DNA of 64,000 nucleotides from Desulfofustis sp. (GTDB lineage: Bacteria > Desulfobacterota > Desulfobulbia > Desulfobulbales > Desulfocapsaceae). The notes beneath the pieces were generated by a model. It saw only the letters and a list, made by a program, of their open reading frames with translations, had not been told where the DNA came from and did no database searches. The stretch spans positions 18,115-82,114 of the forward strand of contig JAJDNR010000026.1 in NCBI GenBank assembly GCA_022340565.1. The letters run 5' to 3'. Each line of letters starts with the position of its first letter. Position 1 is the first letter of the stretch. Shown here one piece after another: positions 30,844 through 41,270 of the stretch. The position numbers were made by a program, and so were the translations under genes.

Positions 30844-31782
30844 TTATACAAAAAGAGAGCTTACAGAATCCTCGTTATGAATCCGCTTGATTGCTTCCGC
30901 CAACAGCGTGGAAACGGACAGCACCTGTATTTTTCCGCAGTTTCGGGCGTTTTCCTGAAGCGGTATGGTGTTGGTGACGACCAGCGATTTTATCGGCGAT
31001 GCATTGAGCCTGTCGACAGCCGGCCCCGAAAGCACCGGATGAGAGCAGCATGCATGCACCTCTCTGGCGCCATGATCAAGAAGCGTCTGGGCTCCGTTGC
31101 ACAGCGTGCCAGCGGTATCGACCATATCGTCCATCAGTATGGTGACCTTGTCGGTTACGTCGCCGATCACGTGCATCGCCTCGCTTTGATTGGGCTTGTC
31201 CCTGCGCTTGTCTATGATTGCCAGGCCGCAGTTCAGCCGTTTTGCAAAGGCCCTGGTCCGCTCGACACCGCCGGCATCCGGCGACACCATGATAAAGTCC
31301 TCGAAATGTTCTCTAATGTGGTCGATCAATACCGGCGCTGCATAGAGATGATCCACGGGAATATTGAAAAAACCCTGAATCTGACCGGCATGCAGATCCA
31401 TGCATAAAACCCTGCGCACGCCGACCACCATCAGCATTTCGGCAACGACCTTTGCCGAAATCGGCACCCGCGGTGCCACCTTCCGATCCTGTCTCGCATA
31501 GCCGTAGTAGGGCAGCACCGCCGTAATGCGTCTGGCCGATGCCCTGCGCATGGCGTCCGCCATAATTACCAGTTCCATCAGATGATCGTTTACCGGGGTA
31601 CAGGTGGGCTGAATGATGAAGGAGTCCGTTCCCCGGACATTCTCCCTGATCTCTATGAAAATTTCCCCGTCGCTGAACTTGCGAACATCTGCCCTGGACA
31701 CGCCGATTCCAAGGTAATCGGCTATTTCTTCGGCCATCGGGTAGTTCGCGTTGCCGGAAAAGATTTTCATAACATTTCCCAT
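30844..31782 (-). CDS. prs: Ribose-phosphate pyrophosphokinase
   Basis: [83 protein letters not shown]. Start possibly M5. Confidence 0.96.
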   Translation of the reverse strand: MGNVMKIFSGNANYPMAEEIADYLGIGVSRADVRKFSDGEIFIEIRENVRGTDSFIIQPTCTPVNDHLMELVIMADAMRRASARRITAVLPYYGYARQDRKVAPRVPISAKVVAEMLMVVGVRRVLCMDLHAGQIQGFFNIPVDHLYAAPVLIDHIREHFEDFIMVSPDAGGVERTRAFAKRLNCGLAIIDKRRDKPNQSEAMHVIGDVTDKVTILMDDMVDTAGTLCNGAQTLLDHGAREVHACCSHPVLSGPAVDRLNASPIKSLVVTNTIPLQENARNCGKIQVLSVSTLLAEAIKRIHNEDSVSSLFV

Positions 31783-31816
31783 AATGGTCGCCTCTTCAGT
31801 GTCGAAATTACGCGTC

Positions 31817-31892
31817 TGGCTGGGGTGCTAGGACTCGAACCTAGGAATGCCGGGATCAAAACCCGGTGCCTTTGCCACTTGGCTACACCCCA
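31817..31892 (-). tRNA. tRNA-Gln (anticodon TTG), 3' CCA encoded
   Basis: Minus strand TGGGGTGTAGCCAAGTGGCAAAGGCACCGGGTTTTGATCCCGGCATTCCTAGGTTCGAGTCCTAGCACCCCAGCCA folds as a cloverleaf; anticodon loop TTTTGAT gives TTG. Confidence 0.95.
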
Positions 31893-32755
31893 TCAAGCGC
31901 CTTCGCCGATATGATACGAAATTCTTCCTCGCCGTACTGGTATTTTAATCTCGCCAAGGCATCTCCGGCCATTTTACCGTCTTCAAACAGGCCAAACACG
32001 GTTGGCCCGCTGCCCGACATCAATGTTCCCGAAGCGCCCTCCTGCAGCAGTCGTTTTTTTATCTGGCCGATAACGGGATAATGCGCGCCGGTAACCTGTT
32101 CCAGATCGTTGTGCAGGTCGGCGGCAGAGAACGATCCGAATTCGCTGTTTCGAGAACCCCAAAGATTAAAATTATTGTCCTCTTTTGTCAATCTATAATT
32201 CTCATAGACCCATGTGGTGTTGACCTTGAATCCAGGATTGACAAGGACGTAATGATACCTGTCAAGGCTCTCGGTTTCTTTCAATCTGTCTCCGATCCCG
32301 GTTGCAATAACCGCCACATGGTCTGAGATCAGAAACGGCACATCTGCTCCGAGTTCCCGGCCGATATCCAACAATTCCTGATTCGCCAGCGGATCGCCGA
32401 GCATCCTGCTCAATGCCTTCAGAACGGCTGCCGCATCGCTGCTGCCGCCTCCAAGCCCGGCTCCGACCGGAATGATTTTGGTAAGTCTGATTCGTAATCC
32501 GTAGGCAGATCCTTCCCTGCAGCATTCAAAAAATCTTCTTGCCGCCCTTACCGCCAGATTCGAATCATTCCCCGGGATTTCCCGGCTGTCGGAGAAAAAC
32601 TCGACAGATCCGGTGTCGGTCAACTCCAGTTCCAGCAAGTCAAACAGATCGATCTTCTGCATGCGGGTGACGAGTTCGTGATATCCATCGGCTCGTTTCC
32701 CGGTAATGCGCAGACTCAGGTTGATTTTTGCCGGTGCCTTGACGCGGTATGACAT
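31883..32755 (-). CDS. ispE: 4-(cytidine 5'-diphospho)-2-C-methyl-D-erythritol kinase
   Basis: VKAPAKINLSLRITGKRADGYHEL; GAGLGGGSSDAAAVL; GTLMSGSGPTVFGLF. Stop overlaps the tRNA 5' end. Confidence 0.95.
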   Translation of the reverse strand: MSYRVKAPAKINLSLRITGKRADGYHELVTRMQKIDLFDLLELELTDTGSVEFFSDSREIPGNDSNLAVRAARRFFECCREGSAYGLRIRLTKIIPVGAGLGGGSSDAAAVLKALSRMLGDPLANQELLDIGRELGADVPFLISDHVAVIATGIGDRLKETESLDRYHYVLVNPGFKVNTTWVYENYRLTKEDNNFNLWGSRNSEFGSFSAADLHNDLEQVTGAHYPVIGQIKKRLLQEGASGTLMSGSGPTVFGLFEDGKMAGDALARLKYQYGEEEFRIISAKALDGV

Positions 32756-32802
32756 GATCGGTGCCGATCCTGGCCGCCCTGCGAAAACCTGCAGTGGTGC
32801 GG

Positions 32803-33147
32803 TTATTTCTTCACCGCCCTGACGAAGCGCATCTTGACGTCGTAGATGATATTTCTCATCAGCTCCGATTCCTCGCCGGTCAGGTTGCCTTTGGTTTTCT
32901 GATCCAGGACCACCAGCGTATCGATGGCATGCCGGGCCAGATCCAGATTGACCACCTTCTGCCCGGTTTCAGGATCAGGCAGCTCGCCGAGATGAAAGAG
33001 CACCGATGTGTTCAATGACATCACGAAGGTGGAAAACGTCACTTCCGGCATAACGCACTTTCCCTGCATGTCCGGAACCTTCCCCTCGCCGCATACATTA
33101 TTGTTCATATCTTCATTCATCCGTCTATCCTCTTCGGAGTTCCTCAT
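32803..33147 (-). CDS. DUF1844 domain protein
   Basis: TFSTFVMSLNTSVLFHLGELPDPETGQKVVNLDLARHAIDTLVVLDQKTKGNLTGEES matches the DUF1844 pattern. Confidence 0.85.
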   Translation of the reverse strand: MRNSEEDRRMNEDMNNNVCGEGKVPDMQGKCVMPEVTFSTFVMSLNTSVLFHLGELPDPETGQKVVNLDLARHAIDTLVVLDQKTKGNLTGEESELMRNIIYDVKMRFVRAVKK

Positions 33148-33172
33148 GACTGCTGGGACTGCCAGTGGTCGC

Positions 33173-34759
33173 CTAGAGATCGAAACTCTGGGCGCCGTTG
33201 ATATTTTCGATCGCCCGCACCCGCTCGAGAATCTCTTTGGAAATCAACTGGTCCGTTCCCAGGAAAATGATATTCTGTCTGCTCTCCGCCTCTCGACCGA
33301 CCGTCATCCGTGAAATATTGATGCCGCTTCTCCCCAACTCGGTTCCAAGCGCACCGATAACTCCTGGTATGTCGTTGTTATAGACTAACAACATCGGCCC
33401 GGAGGGCAAGGCCTCCAGTCTGAAATTATTGAGTCGCACGAGACGCGGTTCGCTTTTTCCGAACACGGTTCCGACCAGCTCATTCTCGCCCTCTACGGTG
33501 GATACCTTGACCACCAGGGTATTGATGAAGTCGGATGCCTGGTCAGTGCGGGATTCGACGACTTTTATGCCCCGGTCCCGGGCGATGATCGGAGCGTTGA
33601 CATAATTTACCGCATCCTTGAGAATGGGCGTGAACAAACCTTTCAAGAAGGCAACGGTAATCGACTTCGTGTCAAGATCGGCAAGTCCTCCCCCATATTC
33701 GATCGATATTTCCTGAACGCCGCCGCTGGCGAGCTGCATATGCATGTTGCCGAGCATTTCGCCAAGGGTGATATAGGGGCCCACCTGGGCAAGCACATCG
33801 TCGCTGACAGAAGGCATGTTGACGGCGTTGGTGACCGTGCCTTTCTTCAAATAGTCAGCCATCTGCTCGGCGATGGCGATCGCCACATTTTCCTGGGCTT
33901 CACTGGTCGAGGCACCGAGATGAGGGGTGCAGATAAAATTATCCAGCCCGAGTAACGGACAGTTCTCGACGGAGACCGGCTCCTTGGCGAACACATCGAG
34001 CGCCGCGCCGCCGATCCTGTTTGCTTTCAGCGCCTCGAACAGAGCCGCTTCATCGCAGACCCCGCCGCGGGCGCAGTTTACGAAAATTCCATCCGGCTTC
34101 ATGTTGTCGAAAAATTCGGTGGAGACCAGGTTTCTGGTTTCCTTGGTCAATGGTACGTGCACCGAAATAACGTCGCTGCGTCCGGCAAGCTCCACCAGGT
34201 CGACGAGTTCTACACCGAGCTTTTCTGCGACCTCTTTCGGCATGTGCGGGTCGTAGGCGATGGTTTTCATCCTCAGTCCCTGTGCCCTGCTCGCTGCAAT
34301 ACGGCCAATCCGGCCGATACCGATAACCCCGAAGGTCTTGCCGGTCAGCTCATGGCCCATGAATCTCTTCTTCTCCCACTTCCCTGCTTTCATTGAGGCG
34401 GTTGCCTGGGGTATATTGCGTGACAGGGCCATCATCATCGAAATGGCAAGTTCGGCGGTAGTGGTGGCGTTGCCGTCCGGGGCGTTCATTACGATCACGC
34501 CCTTCTGGCTTGCTGCGGGAATATCCACGTTGTCAAGACCGATGCCGGCCCTGCCGATCACTTTAAGTTTGCCGGCAGACTCGAGTAGATCCGCCGTTAC
34601 CTTGGTGGCGCTGCGGATAACCAGTCCATCATATTCTCCGATCTCCGCCTTGATCGCATCGGGACTCATCCCCGTTTTGACATCGACATCAAAACCGGCT
34701 TTTCTCAGAATATCCACACCTGTCTGGGCAAGATTGTCACTGACTAGAACTCTCATCAA
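33173..34759 (-). CDS. serA: D-3-phosphoglycerate dehydrogenase (with ACT domain)
   Basis: VLVSDNLAQTGVDILRKAG; GKTFGVIGIGRIGRIAASRAQGL; NCARGGVCDEAAL; TPHLGASTSEAQ; C-terminal ACT domain DIPGVIGALGTELGRSGINISRMTVGR. Confidence 0.95.
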   Translation of the reverse strand: MMRVLVSDNLAQTGVDILRKAGFDVDVKTGMSPDAIKAEIGEYDGLVIRSATKVTADLLESAGKLKVIGRAGIGLDNVDIPAASQKGVIVMNAPDGNATTTAELAISMMMALSRNIPQATASMKAGKWEKKRFMGHELTGKTFGVIGIGRIGRIAASRAQGLRMKTIAYDPHMPKEVAEKLGVELVDLVELAGRSDVISVHVPLTKETRNLVSTEFFDNMKPDGIFVNCARGGVCDEAALFEALKANRIGGAALDVFAKEPVSVENCPLLGLDNFICTPHLGASTSEAQENVAIAIAEQMADYLKKGTVTNAVNMPSVSDDVLAQVGPYITLGEMLGNMHMQLASGGVQEISIEYGGGLADLDTKSITVAFLKGLFTPILKDAVNYVNAPIIARDRGIKVVESRTDQASDFINTLVVKVSTVEGENELVGTVFGKSEPRLVRLNNFRLEALPSGPMLLVYNNDIPGVIGALGTELGRSGINISRMTVGREAESRQNIIFLGTDQLISKEILERVRAIENINGAQSFDL

Positions 34760-35079
34760 AACTCCTCAGCTCCTCTGATAAGCGATGGTTATTGCGAACC
34801 TGCATGACGGTGAAGGTTTCCACGGAAATCCAGACCAGCCTGAAACCTCAGGCCCCTCCATGTTAAAAATAGCGCAGTATACTTTCTCGATCCGAAGAGA
34901 ACAAGCGCAAATAACCAGCCGCAGCCTCAAATCAAGTTGAATTATGGCCGCCGAAACGATATAAAAGCAGCGTATTGTGGGCCTTGATAAAAATCGAGGC
35001 TGGCTATCCTTTTTTGCCGTATCATGCTTATCTTTGTGAGCCAGATAAAAACGCTACGCAACCCCAGGAAAGAAAGGTT

Positions 35080-36558
35080 ATGCACGAGACCAGACTGCGA
35101 TTCCCTCCGAGCCCGACCGGGTACCTTCACATCGGCGGAGCGAGAACCGCCCTTTACAACTGGCTATACGCCAAAAAGACCGGCGGCAAACTGGTGCTGC
35201 GCATCGAGGATACCGATGCCGACCGCTCAAGCGAAGATTCGATTCAGGGTATCATAGACGGCCTGAACTGGCTCGGCATCGACTGGGACGAAGGACCCTA
35301 TTTCCAGACCGAATTCAGCCACGAGCATCGAGCTGCCGCAGCCAGGCTCGTTCGGCACGGCAAGGCCTACCATTGCTTCTGCTCCAAAGAGGAACTCGAA
35401 CGCAAGCGGGAGGCCGCTCTCAAAGCCAAAACCGCTGTCGGCTACGACGGCACCTGCAGACATCTGGGGGAGGCCGAAATCACCGCCAGGCATGAGCGGG
35501 GGATACCGTCGGTGATCCGCTTCAAGGTCCCTGAACGGCATGGCAAGCTCGGTTATGACGATGAAGTGCTCGGGCGGATCGAAAGCGACTACGAGGAAAT
35601 CGACGACTTCGTGATCGTCCGCTCCAACGGCAACCCGCTCTACCTGCTGTGCAACGTCGTCGACGATATCCGCGACCGCATCACCCATGTGGTCAGGGGA
35701 CAGGATCACATGACCAATACGATCAAGCAGCTGCTGCTCTACGAGGCCCTCGGTGCGCCGGTTCCGGTATTCGCCCACATGCCCTTGACCCTCGACACCA
35801 AAAAAGCGAAAATCTCCAAACGCAGCCACGGCGAGATTGTCGCCGTCCAGTTCTACCGCGACAACGGGTTCATCCCGTGGGCGTTCAATAATTTCCTGGT
35901 GCTGCTCGGCTGGTCCCCCGGCGATGATCGTGAGATCTTCTCCAAAGAGGAGTTGATCGAGGCGTTCAGCCTGGACCGCATCAACAAGTCGGCCTCGATC
36001 TTCAATTACCGCAAAGACGATCCGAAATTCTTCACCGACCCCAAGGCGATTGCAATAAACGAACACTATCTGCGGACCATGGACGTCGAGGCGCTGGCGC
36101 CGATGGTGAAAGACGTGCTGGTCAAGGAACAGTTGTGGGACGACAGCTATGAAGGGGAGCGGAAGCAATGGTTTCTACAGACCATCGAGCTGATCCGCTC
36201 CAGGTTCCACGTCCTCACCGATTTTACAACGATGGGCCGAGCCTACTTTTCAGACGATTTTCAGATCGAAGAGAAGCCGCTGACCAAAAATCTGCTTAAA
36301 TTTCCGGAACTCCAGACCCTGCTCCCCGAGCTTGCAGAACGGTATGCCCTGCTCTCCGATTTTTCACTCGAGCAAACCGAACGGCTTGCACGTGAGTGCG
36401 CTGAACGCGCGGGGGTCAAGCCCGGGGTGATTATCAATGGGATGCGAACGGTCGTCACCGGCCAGCTGGCCGGACCTTCCCTGTTCGAAATTCTGATCAC
36501 AATCGGTCAGCAGAAGGTGGTGGAGCGGTTGTGCAGAACTCCTCAATTTTACGTGTAA
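35080..36558 (+). CDS. gltX: Glutamyl-tRNA synthetase
   Basis: RLRFPPSPTGYLHIGGARTALYNWLYA; KISKRSHGE (KMSKS-like). Start at 35080 (MHETRLRF). Confidence 0.95.
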   Translation: MHETRLRFPPSPTGYLHIGGARTALYNWLYAKKTGGKLVLRIEDTDADRSSEDSIQGIIDGLNWLGIDWDEGPYFQTEFSHEHRAAAARLVRHGKAYHCFCSKEELERKREAALKAKTAVGYDGTCRHLGEAEITARHERGIPSVIRFKVPERHGKLGYDDEVLGRIESDYEEIDDFVIVRSNGNPLYLLCNVVDDIRDRITHVVRGQDHMTNTIKQLLLYEALGAPVPVFAHMPLTLDTKKAKISKRSHGEIVAVQFYRDNGFIPWAFNNFLVLLGWSPGDDREIFSKEELIEAFSLDRINKSASIFNYRKDDPKFFTDPKAIAINEHYLRTMDVEALAPMVKDVLVKEQLWDDSYEGERKQWFLQTIELIRSRFHVLTDFTTMGRAYFSDDFQIEEKPLTKNLLKFPELQTLLPELAERYALLSDFSLEQTERLARECAERAGVKPGVIINGMRTVVTGQLAGPSLFEILITIGQQKVVERLCRTPQFYV

Positions 36559-36567
36559 GGGTTGACC

Positions 36568-38289
36568 ATGACGAGCGAACCACAGAACACTCCGGACCAA
36601 CGCCCGCTGGATTTCATCAGGCAGATCGTCAAGCAAGACCAGCGCACCGGCAAGCACCTGGTACCGATAACCCGCTTTCCCCCGGAGCCCAACGGTTTTC
36701 TGCATATCGGCCATGCCAAATCGATCTGTCTCAACTTCGGCATCAGCAATGAATTCAACGGTACCTGCCACCTGCGGTTCGACGACACCAACCCGAGCAA
36801 GGAGGAGGAGGCGTATGTAGAATCTATCAAGACCGACGTCAAGTGGCTTGGCTTCGACTGGGGCGAGCATCTTTACTTCGCCTCCGACTACTTCGATAAA
36901 CTCTACAATTTCGCCGAACAGCTCATCGACAAGGGCAAGGCCTATGTCTGTGATCTGACCCCGGACCAAATCCGCCAATATCGGGGGACCTTGACCGAAC
37001 CCGGTACGGACAGTCCGTACCGCAACCGTACGGCAGCCGAAAACCTTGAATTGTTCAGGAAGATGAAAGCGGGAGCCTTTCCCGACGGCAGCAGGGTACT
37101 GCGCGCCAAGATCGACATGAGTTCTCCGGCGATTATCATGCGCGACCCGGTAATTTACCGTATTCTGCGGTCCACCCACCACCGCACCGGCGACACCTGG
37201 TGCATCTACCCGATGTATGATTTCACCCACTGTCTGTCCGACATGCTCGAGAAGATTACCCATTCACTCTGCACCCTCGAGTTCCAGGATAACCGCATGC
37301 TCTACGACTGGGTGCTCGATACCCTGGAAACCCCCTGTCATCCGCGCCAGATCGAGTTCGCCCGGCTCAATCTGACCTACACGGTGATGTCCAAACGTAA
37401 ATTGCTTCAGCTGGTAAACGAGAAATATGTCGACGGCTGGGACGATCCGCGGATGCTGACCATATCAGGCCTGAGACGGCGGGGCTATACGCCGCGGTCG
37501 ATCAGGAATTTCTGCGCGCAGATCGGCATCGGCAAAAAAGAGAGCCTCATCGATATGGGAATCCTTGAAAACGCCGTCAGGGAGGATCTCAACGAAACCG
37601 CAGCACGGGTGATGGGGGTTCTCGACCCGCTCAAGGTGATCATCGATAACTATCCCGCTGACCGCAGTGAAACGCTGACCGCGCAGAATCATCCCCAGAA
37701 GCCGGAATTCGGCACCCGCGAACTGCTGTTCAGTCGAGAACTCTATATCGAACGAAGCGATTTCATGGAAGATCCGCCCCGCAAATTCTTCCGTCTCGGT
37801 CCCGGCAGGGAAGTACGTCTGCGCTACGGTTACTACATCACCTGCACCTCGTATGAAACCGACGACACAGGCCGGGTAACCGCCCTGCACTGCAGCTACG
37901 ATCCCGAGACCAGGGGGGGCTCCTCAGCTGACGGCAGAAAGGTGAAAGGTACGATCCACTGGGTGTCGGCCGCTCATGCGATCGACGGCGAGGTCTGCCT
38001 CTACGACCGCCTGTTCGACGTCGAGCACCCCGATGGAGACAGGGAAAACGACTTCAAAACCCACATCAATCCCGACTCGAAACAGGTTCTCACCGGCTGC
38101 AAGCTCGAACCGTCCCTTGCCCACCTCGAACCGGGCAGCCAGGTTCAGTTCGAGCGCCAGGGGTACTTCTGTCTCGATGCGACTCTCAGCACTCCGGGAA
38201 GACCCGTATTCAACCGGGTCGTGACGCTTCGGGATTCGTGGGAGAAGCAGGCCGCGCCGGTTCAGACGAAGAGTTTGAAGCAGAAATAG
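36568..38289 (+). CDS. glnS: Glutaminyl-tRNA synthetase
   Basis: [58 protein letters not shown]-terminal anticodon-binding domain. Confidence 0.96.
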   Translation: MTSEPQNTPDQRPLDFIRQIVKQDQRTGKHLVPITRFPPEPNGFLHIGHAKSICLNFGISNEFNGTCHLRFDDTNPSKEEEAYVESIKTDVKWLGFDWGEHLYFASDYFDKLYNFAEQLIDKGKAYVCDLTPDQIRQYRGTLTEPGTDSPYRNRTAAENLELFRKMKAGAFPDGSRVLRAKIDMSSPAIIMRDPVIYRILRSTHHRTGDTWCIYPMYDFTHCLSDMLEKITHSLCTLEFQDNRMLYDWVLDTLETPCHPRQIEFARLNLTYTVMSKRKLLQLVNEKYVDGWDDPRMLTISGLRRRGYTPRSIRNFCAQIGIGKKESLIDMGILENAVREDLNETAARVMGVLDPLKVIIDNYPADRSETLTAQNHPQKPEFGTRELLFSRELYIERSDFMEDPPRKFFRLGPGREVRLRYGYYITCTSYETDDTGRVTALHCSYDPETRGGSSADGRKVKGTIHWVSAAHAIDGEVCLYDRLFDVEHPDGDRENDFKTHINPDSKQVLTGCKLEPSLAHLEPGSQVQFERQGYFCLDATLSTPGRPVFNRVVTLRDSWEKQAAPVQTKSLKQK

Positions 38290-38615
38290 AGAACCAGCAG
38301 CGCCGCCACACCTGCCATGGCCGACAGGAGCCTGATGACCGTCGGCGAAAATCTCGACCGTGATACAGAGGCGCTGCTCAGGTTCAAAGCGGCCAGCCGC
38401 TCCACCTGTTCCTGAACAGTGAGCCTTACGTCTTTTTTGGCCGCCTCCGCCTCTCTATTTGTTTCACCATCGTCTCGGAAAGCGGTCCCAGCAGACGCGT
38501 CCCCATCGTCAAGCGGCGCTGTGGAGAGCACGTTGTCCGACATCCGGTGACGATCCGATCCCTTTTCAACCATTCGTGCACCAACGCCCGTTTTTTCGAT
38601 ACCTTCAGAGTTCAT
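38262..38615 (-). CDS. Hypothetical small protein with C-terminal transmembrane helix
   Basis: Polar N-terminus, C-terminal [28 protein letters not shown]; same strand and immediately downstream of the GGT gene; 28-bp convergent overlap with glnS. Confidence 0.5.
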   Translation of the reverse strand: MNSEGIEKTGVGARMVEKGSDRHRMSDNVLSTAPLDDGDASAGTAFRDDGETNREAEAAKKDVRLTVQEQVERLAALNLSSASVSRSRFSPTVIRLLSAMAGVAALLVLYFCFKLFV

Positions 38616-40142
38616 CTACTCGACAACCTCGACGCTTCCCCCCCGCCTCGGATCTCCTGCTCCGCCCTCCCCCGGAATCACCGCATGAACGCCGCCGAAA
38701 TAGACGTCTCGGCATTCCCAGCAGTTGAGTTCAACCGAACGGCGGAGTATGTCGAGCGCCGTTTTTTCAAAACCGGGCTCGACCTGCACGACGCTGCCGT
38801 CCCAATGCAGACGCGGGGCCTCCACCGCCTCCTTGAGATTTCTGTTGAAGTCGACGATCTGATTGAGAACCTGACTGATCGCCGTCCTGATGCGCTTCGA
38901 GCCGCCGCTGCCGATCACCAGCGAAACGGCGCCGTCTTTGATGAGCAGCGACGGTGACATCATCGAACCGACCCGCTGTCCGGGAGGGCTCGAGTGGAAT
39001 CCGCCGGGATGAAGATCATCTTCACCCATCATGTTGTTGAGCATGATCCCGGTTCCCGGAGCAAAATATCCAGAGCCTTCGCCGTTGGAGCAGGTCATGG
39101 AAGCGCAGTTGCCCTCTTTATCGGCGATGCTGATATGGGTGGTTCCTCTGCTGAAGATGCGCAGTTGTTGAACCGATCGATCGTGGTCACCGTCGGCCCA
39201 GAAACGCTCGAGCTGTTTCCCGCTGGTTATCCCGGACTCCCGGATTTTTTCTACCTCCTGCATCAGTGCCACGGTTCTGCACAGATGCTTGCCATCGCCC
39301 CAGCCTCCTCGATAAGGCCCCGCTTTTTCAAGCAGACCGATGGAGAGCCCGATCAAAGCACCCCCGACGGAGGGCTCGGGAGCCGTCAGCAGTTCATGCC
39401 CCCGGTAGGAGATCTTCAACGGCGACCGCTCGATCACCCGGTATGAAGCCAGATCGGTGCTGCTGAGCAGCCCGCCGGCCTCACCCATATCGCGATCTAT
39501 GGCAGCGGCGATCTCTCCGGCATAGAAGTTCGCCCCGCCGTCGGCGGCAATCTCCTCGAGGAACTCTGCGCCGAGCGGGTTTTCAAGAAGTTCTCCGCCC
39601 TTCTTGTAGACCCCGCCGGGTTCGTAGAGCGCTCGCCCCTGCTCATGAAGCGTCATGATCGGATAGAGCAGACCGAGAAAAACACCCTGCTGTTCATTGA
39701 TGAGGTGGCACCGTGCCAGTTCTTTCGCCGGGGCGATAACCTCGGCCAGGTTCATCCTGCCGAGGCGCCGCTGGGTATGGATCAGGCCTTTGAGGGTGCC
39801 GGGAACGGCAACGGAGCCGCAGCCGATATTGAAATCCTGGGTGGATCCGGAAAACTGCACCGTCACCGGGAAGAAATCTCCGACCGCAGACACATCAGCT
39901 CTGCCAAGCCCCGGCGTATCGACAAAAAAATCGAAGAACAGTTCCTGGCCGAACCGGGCGCTGTGACCAATCAGCAGTCCCCCGCCCCCGAGACTGTTCA
40001 GGGACGGCTCCACCACGGCCGATGCAAAGCCGGCAGCCACGACCGCGTCGAACGCGTTGCCCCCTTCCCTGAGAACATCCGCCGCAGTAGCGCTCACCAG
40101 ACTGTGTCCGGAGGCAACGATCGATCTGGAATATCTGCTCAT
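38616..40142 (-). CDS. Gamma-glutamyltransferase family protein
   Basis: GGNAFDAVVAAGFASAVVEPSLNSLGGGG; nucleophile region GTTHISIADKEGNCASMTCSNGEGSGYFAPGTGIMLNNMM; GSGGSKRIRTAI. Confidence 0.9.
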   Translation of the reverse strand: MSRYSRSIVASGHSLVSATAADVLREGGNAFDAVVAAGFASAVVEPSLNSLGGGGLLIGHSARFGQELFFDFFVDTPGLGRADVSAVGDFFPVTVQFSGSTQDFNIGCGSVAVPGTLKGLIHTQRRLGRMNLAEVIAPAKELARCHLINEQQGVFLGLLYPIMTLHEQGRALYEPGGVYKKGGELLENPLGAEFLEEIAADGGANFYAGEIAAAIDRDMGEAGGLLSSTDLASYRVIERSPLKISYRGHELLTAPEPSVGGALIGLSIGLLEKAGPYRGGWGDGKHLCRTVALMQEVEKIRESGITSGKQLERFWADGDHDRSVQQLRIFSRGTTHISIADKEGNCASMTCSNGEGSGYFAPGTGIMLNNMMGEDDLHPGGFHSSPPGQRVGSMMSPSLLIKDGAVSLVIGSGGSKRIRTAISQVLNQIVDFNRNLKEAVEAPRLHWDGSVVQVEPGFEKTALDILRRSVELNCWECRDVYFGGVHAVIPGEGGAGDPRRGGSVEVVE

Positions 40143-41251
40143 TGCCAGAAGTCTTCGTGGATATCTCGCACGACTGCGGCAAAGTCGCCTGAACGCCGGT
40201 AAATGTGCCGCATCCGATCGGCTCCCGTGCCACCTGAAATAACCGTATCAAGCTGGTTCAGATACCGATCTGAACCGAGTCGGGCAGCATAAGCCTTGAG
40301 TTTTCGTTTCAGCACCATCGCCGCAAGCCGGTACTGCATCGCGTGCGCCCCGAGAATTCCCGCGGGATCAATGAATCTGCCTTCAAGGCCATGTCGAGCA
40401 GCCTGCCACTTGTTTGCCTTCAGCAGAAAGCTGCTCATCGGTCCGGCGGCTTCGCCTTCTTCCGCCAGCCAGGCAACGCAGCTCTGGATCATGGCAACGA
40501 GAGCGAGAATCTCGGTGAATCTGACCGGGAGGTCGCAGATCCGTATTTCCAGGGTCCCCAATTCCGGATTCGGCCGGGCATCAAGCCACAAATCCCTGAA
40601 CCCCTCGATAATGCCATGGCTTGCCAGTTCCTGTATCACTTCGTCAAAATGAGCCCAATCCCTGAAGTGTTCGTAGATCCCGGCCAGCGGCAGGACTTCA
40701 AACAGTTTCGTTCGATAGGACATCAGACCGGTGTCGATGGACTGATAAAACGGGGATGAACATGACAGAACGAGAAAAATCGGCAAAAATGGCTGTATCA
40801 GATTGCAGACCTTGATAGCGCTGTCGCCATCGGGCAGGCCGACATGAACGTGCAGCCCCTGTGAGATGAATCTCCGGCCGACGATCTGCAGTTCCTCCAT
40901 GATCCTTTCATATCGGTTATTCTCGGTGAGTTCCTGGTCGACACCACGGGCAAAGGGGTGCAGGCTGGCGGCGTAAAGCAGGAAATCATTCGCTTCGGCA
41001 AGTTCCTCGGCAAGCGCAATGGTCTGCAGCAAGTCATTCTCAACGTCACGGACATTGGTGCAGATCCCGGTCCGGATCTCAAGGATGGATTTGATGAATT
41101 CGAGCGACAATCGCGGTCGCAGAATGTTCGGTGCCTGCTCGAACAGCATCGGGCCAAAGGGCACCAGTCTGAATTCGGCCCTGTCGAGAATCTGAAATTC
41201 GATTTCCACTCCCAGCGTGTATGAACTGTTCGATGCGAAATCCATGACCAT
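40139..41251 (-). CDS. GCS2-type glutamate-cysteine ligase family (carboxylate-amine ligase, YbdK-like)
   Basis: TLGVEIEFQILD; LEIRTGIC; ISQGLHVHVGLPD; LGTLEIRICDLP; 4-bp overlap with the GGT gene. Confidence 0.85.
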   Translation of the reverse strand: MVMDFASNSSYTLGVEIEFQILDRAEFRLVPFGPMLFEQAPNILRPRLSLEFIKSILEIRTGICTNVRDVENDLLQTIALAEELAEANDFLLYAASLHPFARGVDQELTENNRYERIMEELQIVGRRFISQGLHVHVGLPDGDSAIKVCNLIQPFLPIFLVLSCSSPFYQSIDTGLMSYRTKLFEVLPLAGIYEHFRDWAHFDEVIQELASHGIIEGFRDLWLDARPNPELGTLEIRICDLPVRFTEILALVAMIQSCVAWLAEEGEAAGPMSSFLLKANKWQAARHGLEGRFIDPAGILGAHAMQYRLAAMVLKRKLKAYAARLGSDRYLNQLDTVISGGTGADRMRHIYRRSGDFAAVVRDIHEDFWQ

Positions 41252-41270
41252 CTACGCTGAAACTGTGAGT

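Noticed and set aside
35080-38289. gltX-glnS tandem near tRNA-Gln as a possible special glutaminylation system
   Set aside because: Both are ordinary full-length synthetases and the tRNA is 3 kb away on the other strand; no evidence for a specialised system.
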